From Amycolatopsis orientalis DSM 43388 (GTDB lineage: Bacteria; Actinomycetota; Actinomycetes; Mycobacteriales; Pseudonocardiaceae), in contig NZ_ASXG01000145.1 of the NCBI RefSeq assembly GCF_000411975.1, positions 23,579 through 87,578 on the forward strand: 64,000 nt of DNA, read 5' to 3'. Below the pieces are notes generated by a model, which saw nothing but the letters and a program-made list of their open reading frames with translations, did not search any database and had not been told where the DNA came from. Numbering within the stretch: the first letter of the stretch is position 1; every line of letters starts with the position of its first letter. Shown piece by piece: positions 57,514-64,000 of the stretch. Made by a program: the position numbers and the translations under genes.

Positions 57514-58676
57514 CCGCGGGGCGCGGTCGCCGCGATCACCTTCACCGCGCGGTCGACGTCCGCCTCGGACAGATCCGCGCGGGCGGTGAGGCGCAGCCGG
57601 GAAACCCCGTCCGGCACGGCGGGCGGCCGGAAGCAGCCGACCTGGATTCCTTGCTCCGCACAGGCTTCCGCCCACGCGGTGGCCGCCTGTGGCGACGGCG
57701 TCCGCACCGCGACCACGGCGGCTTCGGGGAGATCGACCGGCAGACCGGCGTTCTTCAGTCCCATTGCCAGGTTTCCGGCGTTCTCGATGACCTTCGCCGG
57801 CAGTTCCGGTTCCGACTTGAGCACCTGCAACGCAGTCAGCGCGGCAGCGGCGCTGGCCGGGGCGAGGGCGGTGTCGAAGAGGAAGCTGCGCGCGGTGTCG
57901 ACGAGATGCCGGATCACGCGACGCGGGCCGACTACCGCGCCGCCTTGCGCGCCAAGGGCATGGGAGAGCGTGAGCGTGGTGACGACGTCCGGCGCGGACG
58001 ACAGACCAGCGGCGTGCACCGCGCCTCGACCGCCTTCGCCGAGCACACCGAAGCCATGCGCGTCGTTGACGACCAGCGCGGCACTGTGCGTACGGCAGAT
58101 CTCGGCGAGTTCGCCGAGCGGCGCGAGTTCGCCGTCGGACGAGAACACCGAATCGGTAACCACGATCGCCCGCGGTTTGCGACGGGTGGCCAGCGCGTGC
58201 TTGATCGCCGACGGAGTCGAATGCTCGACTGCGGCGATGTCCGCCCGGGAGAGCCGGCAGGCTTCGACCAGGGACGGGTGGACGTACTTGTCGGTGACGA
58301 TCGCCGATTCGGCTCCGGACAGGGCCGTCACCGCGCCGAGGTTGGCGGTGAATTCGGAGGAGAACACCAGCGCTGCTTGGGTTCCGCAGAACCGGGCGAG
58401 CTCGTGTTCGAGTTCCGCGTGGAGTTCGGTGGACCCGGTGAGCAGCCGCGATCCGGTGGCCCCGGCCCCCCACCGCAACGCGGCCGCGGCGGCTGCCCCG
58501 GCGACGCGCTTGTCGCGGGCGAGGCCGAGGTAGTCGTTGCCCGCGAGGTCGAGCAGGGAGTGCTGCGCGGGACGCGGATTCATCCGGCGCGAGAGACCCG
58601 CTTCCGCCCGCCGCTGGCCTTCGGTTTCCAGCCAGTCGAAGACGTTCTCAGGCGGCAGCGGCGGAGTGTCAGTCAC
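57510..58676 (-). CDS. bioF: BioF-like 8-amino-7-oxononanoate synthase with the PLP lysine replaced by His
   Basis: The 388-residue alpha-oxoamine synthase homologue joins pimeloyl thioester and alanine in biotin synthesis when active. It has LLDLAGNDYLGLA, GATGSRLLTGSTELHAELE, DKYVHPSLVEACRLSRADI, VVTDSVFSSDGELAPLGEL and VVNDAHGFGVLG (Asp and His that hold PLP). Where the family has the Schiff-base lysine in TLSKALG, this protein reads TLSHALG: codon CAT at 57962-57960, His239. The rest of the fold looks intact. Catalysis as known would need that lysine, so it may be inactive, repurposed or a sequence error. GTG 58676 is the start; a longer frame upstream is non-coding. Confidence 0.85.
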   Translation of the reverse strand: MTDTPPLPPENVFDWLETEGQRRAEAGLSRRMNPRPAQHSLLDLAGNDYLGLARDKRVAGAAAAAALRWGAGATGSRLLTGSTELHAELEHELARFCGTQAALVFSSEFTANLGAVTALSGAESAIVTDKYVHPSLVEACRLSRADIAAVEHSTPSAIKHALATRRKPRAIVVTDSVFSSDGELAPLGELAEICRTHSAALVVNDAHGFGVLGEGGRGAVHAAGLSSAPDVVTTLTLSHALGAQGGAVVGPRRVIRHLVDTARSFLFDTALAPASAAAALTALQVLKSEPELPAKVIENAGNLAMGLKNAGLPVDLPEAAVVAVRTPSPQAATAWAEACAEQGIQVGCFRPPAVPDGVSRLRLTARADLSEADVDRAVKVIAATAPRG

Positions 58677-59310
58677 CCAGGCAGTGTCGCATCCGGCCGG
58701 GTGGCGCGTTTGCCGCCCCCGCCTCGGGAAGCGCGGGAAGCGGGACGGGGCAACGGAAACCAGCTGGGTTCGGCCTGGCTGGTGGGCTTTTGCCGGGTGA
58801 GGGATTGCCGGGTTGGCAGCGGGCGGGGTCTGTTGCTGGGCGATGGTCGCTGCGGGTGCCTCGCGGTGAGACAAGTCGTTGACGGCGGTTGCTACGTCGG
58901 GAGGCTTGTGGGGCGCGGGTCGGTGGCACGCGGGATCTCCGCCGGGCGGGTCATGCCCGGGCGGTGTTGGCAACGGCCGGGACTTCTGGTCGGCGCGGGT
59001 CGCTGTGGCGGGCCGTGGCTGTGGCGTGGGTGGCGGTGGGCAGGACCTCTGCTCAGCGACGACCGCTGCTGCACGGTGGGCGACACGTGACTGCGGGTTG
59101 GCGGCAAGCCGGGGACTCGCCGCCGGTGGGCGAGGTGTGGGTTGCTGGCGAGGTCGGGTCTCGCGGCTGCGGTGGACGGGTTGGCGGCTGGTGCGGGCTC
59201 GCGCCAATCCGGGGACTCGCCGCTGCGGTGGGCGGGACGGCTCAGCAGGCGAAACGTCCCGCAAACGGAGAACGGCCCCGCCGAAGCGGGGCCGTTCTTC
59301 AGAAAATCAC
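58677..59310. other. Low-complexity G-rich region of about 630 bases, no gene
   Basis: Frames here give only Pro/Arg/Ala-rich shadows. A direct repeat of about 25 bases, CCGGGGACTCGCCGC followed by GGTGGGCG, occurs at 59109 and again at 59209, exactly 100 bases apart. It ends in the helicase terminator. No RNA gene is recognised. Confidence 0.5.
59270..59297 (-). terminator. Terminator of the DEAD-box helicase gene
   Basis: There are 12-bp perfect arms (GAACGGCCCCGC and complement) with loop CGAA, 13 bases beyond the helicase stop. Confidence 0.75.
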
Positions 59311-61062
59311 TCAGGCGTCGTGTCCGCGGCGCGGGCCACGGCTCGGGCGCTGCGGTCGACCGGAGCTGCCACCGCCGAAGCGCGACTGCTGACGGCTGCG
59401 GCTGTAACCGCCACCGCCGCGGTTGTCGCGGGCGTACCCGCCTTCGCGACCGCCGTCACGCGAGTAGCCGCCTTCGCGGGCGTACCCGCCTTCGCGACCG
59501 CCGTCACGCGAGTAGCCGCCTTCGCGGGCGTACCCGCCTTCGCGCGAGCCACGGCCCTCGTAGGAGCCCCGGTTGTAGCCGCCGTCGCGGGGACCGCGGT
59601 CCTCACGCGAGCCGTAGCCGCCACGGTCCTCGCGGGAGCCGTAGCCGCCGCGACCGCCTTCGCGCGAACCGCGGTAGCCGCCGCCTTCGCGGGGGCCGCG
59701 GAAGCCGCCGCGGTCGCCGCCGAAGCCTCGGCCGCCGGAGCGGCGCGGGGATTCCCGGCGGCGCTCCACGACCGGCTCGCCGCTCGGTTCGCGGGCGCCG
59801 GTGATGCGGGACAGTTCCTCGTCCTCGGTCCGGATCATCGTGGTCTCGGCGCGCACGCCGGCCCGGTCGGTCATCCGGCGGACGGTGCGCCGCTGGTCGT
59901 GCGTCACCAGGGTGACGACGATGCCGGACGCGCCCGCCCGGGCGGTGCGGCCCGCGCGGTGCAGGTAGTCCTTGTGGTCCGCGGCCGGGTCGACGTGCAG
60001 CACCAGGGAGATGTCGTCGACGTGGATGCCGCGCGCGGCGACGTCGGTGGCCACCAGGACCGCCGCGTGGCCTTCCTTGAAGTCGGCGAGGACGCGGTTG
60101 CGCTGGCCCTGGGTCTTGCCGCCGTGCAGCGCCACCGCGTGCACGCCGCGCTCGCGCAGCCGCTCGGTGAGCCGGTCCACGTGGTGCTTGGTGCGCACGA
60201 ACATGATCGTGCGGCCCTCGCGGGCACCGATCCGGGTGACGATCTCCTGCTTGTCGGAGTGCGACACCTGGAACAGGTGGTGGTCCATGGTGGTGACGCT
60301 CGCGGTCGACGGCGCGACCGAGTGCGTGACCGGGTCGGCCAGGTACTGCCGGACCAGCTTGTCGACGTCGCCGTCGAGCGTCGCGGAGAACAGCAGCCGC
60401 TGCCCGCCGGGCGGGGTGAGGTCCATGATCTCGCGGACCTGCGGCATGAAGCCCATGTCGGCCATCTGGTCGGCCTCGTCGAGCGCGATGAAGTTGCAGT
60501 CGCCGAGCGAGGCGGTGCCCTGGCGGACGTGGTCCGACAGCCGGCCCGGGGTGGCGATCAGCAGGTCGACGCCGCGGGCGAGCGATTCCGCCTGGCGGCC
60601 GAACGACATGCCGCCGACCGCGGTGCGGCACCACAGGCCGAGGGACTTGGCGAGCGGGGTCAGCGAGTCGGCCACCTGCATGGCCAGCTCGCGGGTCGGC
60701 ACCAGCACGAGCGCGCGGGGGCGCTTCGGGCGGGCCTTGCCGCCGTCGAGCCGGGCCAGGATGGCCAGGCCGAAGGCCAGCGTCTTGCCGGAGCCGGTCT
60801 GGGCGCGGCCCAGCACGTCGCGGCCGGCCAGCGCGTCCGGGATGGTCGCGGACTGGATCGGGAACGGCGCGTCGATGCCCGCCTCGGAGAGCGCCCGCAG
60901 CAGCGGCTCGGGCAGGCCCAGCTGGGCGAAGGTCTTCACGGCGGGGGTTTCCACCGTGTCGTCGTGGAGAATGTCTCCACCGGCCGGCCGGTGCCGCGGC
61001 TTGCGCTCGGGGCGGCCCGCGCGGGAGCGGGCGGACTGGCCGGAGTCGTACGTGATGGTCAC
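59311..61062 (-). CDS. DEAD-box RNA helicase with repetitive RGG-like C-terminal tail
   Basis: The 583-residue ATP-dependent RNA helicase would unwind RNA in ribosome assembly or turnover. It has AQTGSGKT (motif I), PTRELA, TPGR, LDEADQM (motif II), FSAT, FVRTKHHVD, DVAARGIH and HRAGRTARAG (motif VI). The helicase core spans about 60-420. The C-terminal 130 residues are Gly/Arg/Tyr-rich, with a 16-residue unit REGGYSRDGGREGGYA repeated. GTG 61062 follows GAGAGG. A leader of about 220 bases may precede it. Such tails bind RNA and can promote phase separation. Confidence 0.92.
   Translation of the reverse strand: MTITYDSGQSARSRAGRPERKPRHRPAGGDILHDDTVETPAVKTFAQLGLPEPLLRALSEAGIDAPFPIQSATIPDALAGRDVLGRAQTGSGKTLAFGLAILARLDGGKARPKRPRALVLVPTRELAMQVADSLTPLAKSLGLWCRTAVGGMSFGRQAESLARGVDLLIATPGRLSDHVRQGTASLGDCNFIALDEADQMADMGFMPQVREIMDLTPPGGQRLLFSATLDGDVDKLVRQYLADPVTHSVAPSTASVTTMDHHLFQVSHSDKQEIVTRIGAREGRTIMFVRTKHHVDRLTERLRERGVHAVALHGGKTQGQRNRVLADFKEGHAAVLVATDVAARGIHVDDISLVLHVDPAADHKDYLHRAGRTARAGASGIVVTLVTHDQRRTVRRMTDRAGVRAETTMIRTEDEELSRITGAREPSGEPVVERRRESPRRSGGRGFGGDRGGFRGPREGGGYRGSREGGRGGYGSREDRGGYGSREDRGPRDGGYNRGSYEGRGSREGGYAREGGYSRDGGREGGYAREGGYSRDGGREGGYARDNRGGGGYSRSRQQSRFGGGSSGRPQRPSRGPRRGHDA
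59428..59545 (-). repeat. 48-bp tandem repeat in the helicase tail
   Basis: Two exact 48-bp units (59428-59475 and 59476-59523) plus a partial third unit to about 59545. Each encodes 16 residues of the RGG-like tail, so the reading frame is kept when copies change. It is coding sequence. Confidence 0.85.
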
Positions 61063-61382
61063 AAATGCCTCTCGGACGTGGCACGTCGCAAGGAGGCCCG
61101 GGCTGCCCGCGCGCAGGCAGGGCAAGATGGTGTGGCGATGGGCGTTCACAGGGACGGACCCGGTGCGCCGAGCCATGGCGTGGCACACCGACGGAAATTG
61201 CTTCGGATGGCCGCGAGTCCTTCTGCGGACTGTGGAGGCGACGGACACCAACTCATCCACGCCGCCGTTGCGGTCTTGACACACTCTACCTGAGAGAGCG
61301 CGGTTGCCCCGCACCCAGGTGCGCGGTTGTGGGCGGGGTCGCAGGTGTGTCCTGGCGCACACCCGCGGCCCCGCCCGCGCGC
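61063..61382. other. Region between helicase and RIO kinase genes, 320 bases, probable helicase leader
   Basis: No gene is seen. On the minus strand TAGAGT (about 61290-61285) could be a -10 for the helicase gene, leaving a leader of about 220 bases. The other end holds a hairpin (61331-61376) that would end the RIO kinase transcript. Confidence 0.45.
61331..61376 (-). terminator. Hairpin after the RIO kinase gene
   Basis: GGGCGGGG (61331-61338) pairs with CCCCGCCC (61369-61376), with an inner GGTGTG/ACACC stem. It lies just beyond the kinase stop. Confidence 0.55.
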
Positions 61383-62339
61383 TCAGCCGAGTCCGGCCGC
61401 GTTTTCCAGTTCCCGCACCAGGTCATCGGTGTCGGCGACCTGTTCGGACAGTCCGCGGCCGCGGAACCAGCCGGCGAGGTTCGCGACGTCGCGGGCCAGG
61501 AATTCCCGGCCGCGCGGGTTCGCGATCACGTCGACCGCCTGGGGCAGGTCGATCACCATCAGGTGGCCTTCGTGCACCAGGAGGTTGTATGCGGACAGGT
61601 CGCCGTGCGCGAGCCCTTGCCCGGCCAGGAGGTGCAGCGCCGACACGGCCTGTTCCCACAGGTCGGCCAGCTCGTCCGGTTCGGGCCGCAGCTGGGCCAG
61701 CCGCGGCGCGGCGGTGCCGTCGGGCTCGCCGAGGAACTCCAGCAGGATCTCGGTGCCGTGCCGCTGCACCGGATACGGCACCGGCGCGCCGATCGTCCAC
61801 AAGCGACTGAGGACGGCGAACTCCGCCACCGCCCACTGTTCGGCGATCAGGTTGCGGCCGAACGAGGTGCGCCCGGCCATCGCGCGCATCTCGCGGGACC
61901 GGCGCATCCGCCTGCCCTCGAGGTAGCCCGCGTCGCGGTGGAACAGTTTGTGCTCGTCTGAGCGGTATCGCTTGGCCGCCAGCAGAACTCCGTCCTCTCC
62001 GGGAAGGTTGCGGCGCAGCAGGTGCACGTCCGCTTCCTTGCCGGTCTTGAGCACGCCTAGGTCGGTGTCGACCGCGGCGAGTTCGGTGACCACCCAGTCC
62101 GGCCGCGGATGCGGACCCTGGTCGGCGTCGTCCCAGGTGGTCCAGCGGTCGGCGCCGTCGGGCAGTTCGGTTTCGGTGTAGGCGTCTTCGCGAAGCTGGG
62201 CGAGCCGGACGCGCTCGGCCTCGGTGAGCCGACCCCGGCGTGCCGGGGCGGGCTGGTCGTCGTAACGGGGGCGACGGCGCATCCGGCGAACGGAGTAGTC
62301 GGAGGCGTCGGAAAATTCGTCGAAATCGTGCTCGCGCAC
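61383..62339 (-). CDS. RIO1-family atypical serine kinase
   Basis: The 318-residue protein has a charged N-terminal region (about 1-85) and a RIO kinase domain. The nucleotide loop is LKTGKEADVHLLRR, the Lys AAKRYRSDEHKLFHRD, the catalytic loop AHGDLSAYNLLVH, and the metal site VIDLPQAVDVIANPRGREFL. RIO kinases act in ribosome maturation in archaea and eukaryotes; bacterial roles are less clear. GTG 62339 has AGGAG 10 bases upstream. The neighbouring helicase suggests an RNA or ribosome link, but this is only proximity. Confidence 0.88.
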   Translation of the reverse strand: MREHDFDEFSDASDYSVRRMRRRPRYDDQPAPARRGRLTEAERVRLAQLREDAYTETELPDGADRWTTWDDADQGPHPRPDWVVTELAAVDTDLGVLKTGKEADVHLLRRNLPGEDGVLLAAKRYRSDEHKLFHRDAGYLEGRRMRRSREMRAMAGRTSFGRNLIAEQWAVAEFAVLSRLWTIGAPVPYPVQRHGTEILLEFLGEPDGTAAPRLAQLRPEPDELADLWEQAVSALHLLAGQGLAHGDLSAYNLLVHEGHLMVIDLPQAVDVIANPRGREFLARDVANLAGWFRGRGLSEQVADTDDLVRELENAAGLG

Positions 62340-62725
62340 TGGTGGGTTCTCCTAGATCAGGGTGCCCACCGGGCGAGCGCGTGCTCTAGCCGAGGCGGGC
62401 GGGCGGAAGAGGGCAGGACAGCGCCCGGACAAACTCCACGACGCACCTCCTTTGCTTCCGGCAGCCGGCGGCCTCTCGCCGGACGTTGACGACCTTGCCG
62501 TCCGTCTCGGACTCGCGCAACTGATTTATTTCGCCCCTGCCCGGCGCGGTGGCGGGGAGCTGGGTTGTGGCCAGGCGGTTCGGGCTGGACGGTCTCGAGG
62601 GCCTGGCTGCACACGGTGGCGTCCGCCCTGGCCTTCACGCGCAGCCGCGGAGATGGGGGCGGTATGTGGGCAGGGGCGGGGAGTTGGCTCGCGCTTGCCC
62701 CAGGGCGTGCGCGTTCGGGTATGCG
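62340..62725. other. Region of 386 bases without a clear gene
   Basis: It lies between the RIO kinase start and a weak short frame. Frames on both strands give only Arg/Pro/Ala-rich shadows. It must contain the promoter of the RIO kinase gene. Nothing else is recognised. Confidence 0.4.
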
Positions 62726-62908
62726 ATGGAAGCGGTTTCCGGGGACGCGCCGCTGGTCGCCGCGTTGCTGGCGGCGGCTTACCGGACCGTGGCGGTGGAG
62801 ACGATCCGGCCGCGGCTGGAGGGGGAGGACATGGCTGAGCTGGCGGTTTCGCACCGGGAACGGCTGGCTCGGGCGTTCGACGCGGTGGACCGCCTGGTCG
62901 GCGGGTGA
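62726..62908 (+). CDS. Short helical protein, weakly supported
   Basis: The 60-residue frame encodes a plausible amphipathic helical protein (DAPLVAALLAAAYRTVAVET, AELAVSHRERLARAFDAVDR) with no recognised family. ATG 62726 lacks a good ribosome site, and the in-frame sequence upstream looks non-coding. It may be a small gene or chance. Confidence 0.35.
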   Translation: MEAVSGDAPLVAALLAAAYRTVAVETIRPRLEGEDMAELAVSHRERLARAFDAVDRLVGG

Positions 62909-62944
62909 GGCGGCGCCGGAGTTCCAGCGCCGCCTCGGGGCGAG

Positions 62945-63931
62945 TCAGCGGTTCACGAACGCGAGGTGCGCCGCGTCGTAACGCTCGCCCGCGAAGTTCT
63001 CCGGAGCGGCGACGTCCTCGATCGCGGCGAGATCGTCGGTGGTGAGGGTTATGGTCAAGGCCGCGAGGTTTTCCTCCAGATACCGCTTTCGGCGCGTGCC
63101 GGGGATCGGCACCACGTCCTCGCCGCGCGCCTGCACCCACGCCAGCGCCAGCTGTCCGGTCGTGACCTCCTTGGCGGCGGCCAGTTCCTCGAGTTTCGCC
63201 ACGATCGCGAGGTTCCGGTCGAGGTTGCCGTCGGCGAACCGGGGCTGGTAGCGCCGCACGTCGTTGTCCGCCATCGTTTCGGTGGAGCGGTAGCGGCCGG
63301 TCAGGAAGCCGCGGCCGAGCGGGGAGAACGGGACGATGCCGATGCCGAGTTCGCGGCAGGTCGGCGCGATCTCCGCTTCGAGGTCGCGGGTCCACAGCGA
63401 CCGTTCGCTCTGCAGCGCCGCGATCGGATGCACCGCGTGCGCGCGCCGGATGGTCCGCGCACTCGCCTCGGAAAGCCCGAGGTGCCGGACTTTTCCGGCC
63501 CGCACCAGCTCCGCCATCGCGCCGACGGTTTCCTCGATCGGAACGTCCGGGTCGACCCGGTGAAGGTAGTACAGGTCGATGTGGTCGATGCCGAGCCGCC
63601 GCAGCGAGGCGTCGCAGGCTTCGCGCACGTAGGCGGCGTCGCCCCGGACCCGGGTCGGTTCGCCGAGCCGGTTCGCGATGCCGAATTTCGTCGCCAGCAC
63701 GACCTCGTCGCGGCGGCCGGCGATCGCGCGGCCGATCAGTTCCTCGTTGTGCCCGGAGCCGTAGAAGTCGGACGTGTCCAGGAGGCTCGCCCCGAGGTCG
63801 AGGGCGTGGTGCAGGGTTTCGATCGACTGCGCGTCGTCGGTCGCGCCGTAGCCGTGGCTCATTCCCATGCAGCCCAAGCCCTGTGCGGAAACCGTCAGCT
63901 CGCCGAGGTTCCGGGTCGGGACGTCGGTCAT
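62945..63931 (-). CDS. Aldo/keto reductase
   Basis: The 328-residue NADPH-dependent reductase of the AKR13-like group has LGLGCMGMSHGYG-like QGLGCMGMSHGYGATDD and the catalytic Asp/Tyr in LLDTSDFYGSGHNEELIG. The Lys is in VVLATKFGI, the His in YYLHRVDPDVP, and the cofactor region is VPFSPLGRGFLTGRYR and PIPGTRRKRYLEENL. It reduces aldehydes or ketones, possibly in detoxification. ATG 63931 is the start. A single ACCTCAACCTTAG element lies just upstream; no regulator gene is visible in the remaining 69 bases. Confidence 0.9.
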   Translation of the reverse strand: MTDVPTRNLGELTVSAQGLGCMGMSHGYGATDDAQSIETLHHALDLGASLLDTSDFYGSGHNEELIGRAIAGRRDEVVLATKFGIANRLGEPTRVRGDAAYVREACDASLRRLGIDHIDLYYLHRVDPDVPIEETVGAMAELVRAGKVRHLGLSEASARTIRRAHAVHPIAALQSERSLWTRDLEAEIAPTCRELGIGIVPFSPLGRGFLTGRYRSTETMADNDVRRYQPRFADGNLDRNLAIVAKLEELAAAKEVTTGQLALAWVQARGEDVVPIPGTRRKRYLEENLAALTITLTTDDLAAIEDVAAPENFAGERYDAAHLAFVNR

Positions 63932-64000
63932 GGTCGCTCCCTAAGGTTGAGGTTGTTCGGGGCAAAAGCCCTGGATGCCCAGGACGATGGGGTGTGGCTG

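Noticed and set aside
58677..59264. N-terminal extension of the BioF-like frame
   Set aside because: It is Pro/Arg-rich low-complexity sequence with no ribosome site at its start, and the BioF fold begins at GTG 58676.
59428..59545. Regular 48-bp repeats that could suggest a CRISPR array
   Set aside because: There are no spacers, the units are contiguous, and they encode the repetitive tail of the DEAD-box helicase in frame.
1..64000. tRNA, rRNA or riboswitch genes
   Set aside because: I scanned intergenic regions for T-arm-like sequences and known riboswitch cores and saw none. A covariance search would be needed for a firm negative.

Overview
The window is 64 kb of very G+C-rich actinobacterial DNA. 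Sampled stretches of ordinary genes run near 72% G+C, and GTG starts and C/G-ending codons are frequent. A mycothione reductase and the DUF2631-dxr-rip1-ispG, GNAT and map genes point to the Actinobacteria. Gene content, together with long intergenic palindromes built on GTGAGTG or GTGAAGGACTCC, suggests the Pseudonocardiaceae and probably Amycolatopsis. That assignment is inference. No tRNA, rRNA, CRISPR array, integrase or intact transposase was recognised.

Layout. 0-11 kb: a truncated PadR regulator, an atypical long glutamyl-tRNA synthetase, a NarL-type two-component system, a frameshifted penicillin-acylase-family gene, the dialkylglycine decarboxylase gene dgdA with its divergent LysR regulator, and a secreted C70-like cysteine peptidase paired with a cell-surface protein. 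11-15.3 kb: rlmN, then a small island of visibly lower G+C. The island holds an unrecognised gene coupled to a PD-(D/E)xK nuclease-like gene, followed by a BrnT/BrnA-like toxin-antitoxin pair. 15-27 kb: a DinB-like protein, an alpha/beta hydrolase with a divergent TetR gene and a large palindromic operator, a molybdopterin oxidoreductase, an HD-GYP/LuxR fusion, VOC and MmcQ proteins, a PucR regulator next to an amino-acid-oxidase-like flavoprotein, an IS3 OrfA-like zipper microprotein and a GreA-like protein. 27.8-34 kb: a choice-of-anchor-P-like surface protein overlapping a class F sortase, MarR, a GlcD-like flavoprotein, a 14-helix drug efflux pump, and barstar-like and DUF1737 proteins.

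34-39 kb is conserved backbone: cyclophilin, DUF2631, dxr, rip1 and ispG (two MEP isoprenoid enzymes and the site-2 protease). 39-47.6 kb is an accessory block between ispG and the GNAT gene that follows it in mycobacteria. It holds a deazaflavin-dependent reductase with TetR, an AraC-VOC pair, a cupin, a GlxA-type regulator, and a divergent beta-helix protein and GH27 alpha-galactosidase pair. The backbone resumes with GNAT, map and mtr at 47.6-55 kb, interrupted by FadR plus a CynX-type transporter and TetR plus hydrolase. 55-64 kb: an M15 carboxypeptidase lipoprotein, a trypsin-like protease, an ElaA-type acetyltransferase, a BioF homologue with His in place of the PLP lysine, a DEAD-box helicase with a repetitive tail, a RIO kinase and an aldo/keto reductase.

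The points most worth following are the nuclease-like cassette at 13.0-14.4 kb, the BioF active-site replacement, the sortase and surface-protein pairings, the frameshifted acylase, and the family of long intergenic palindromes.
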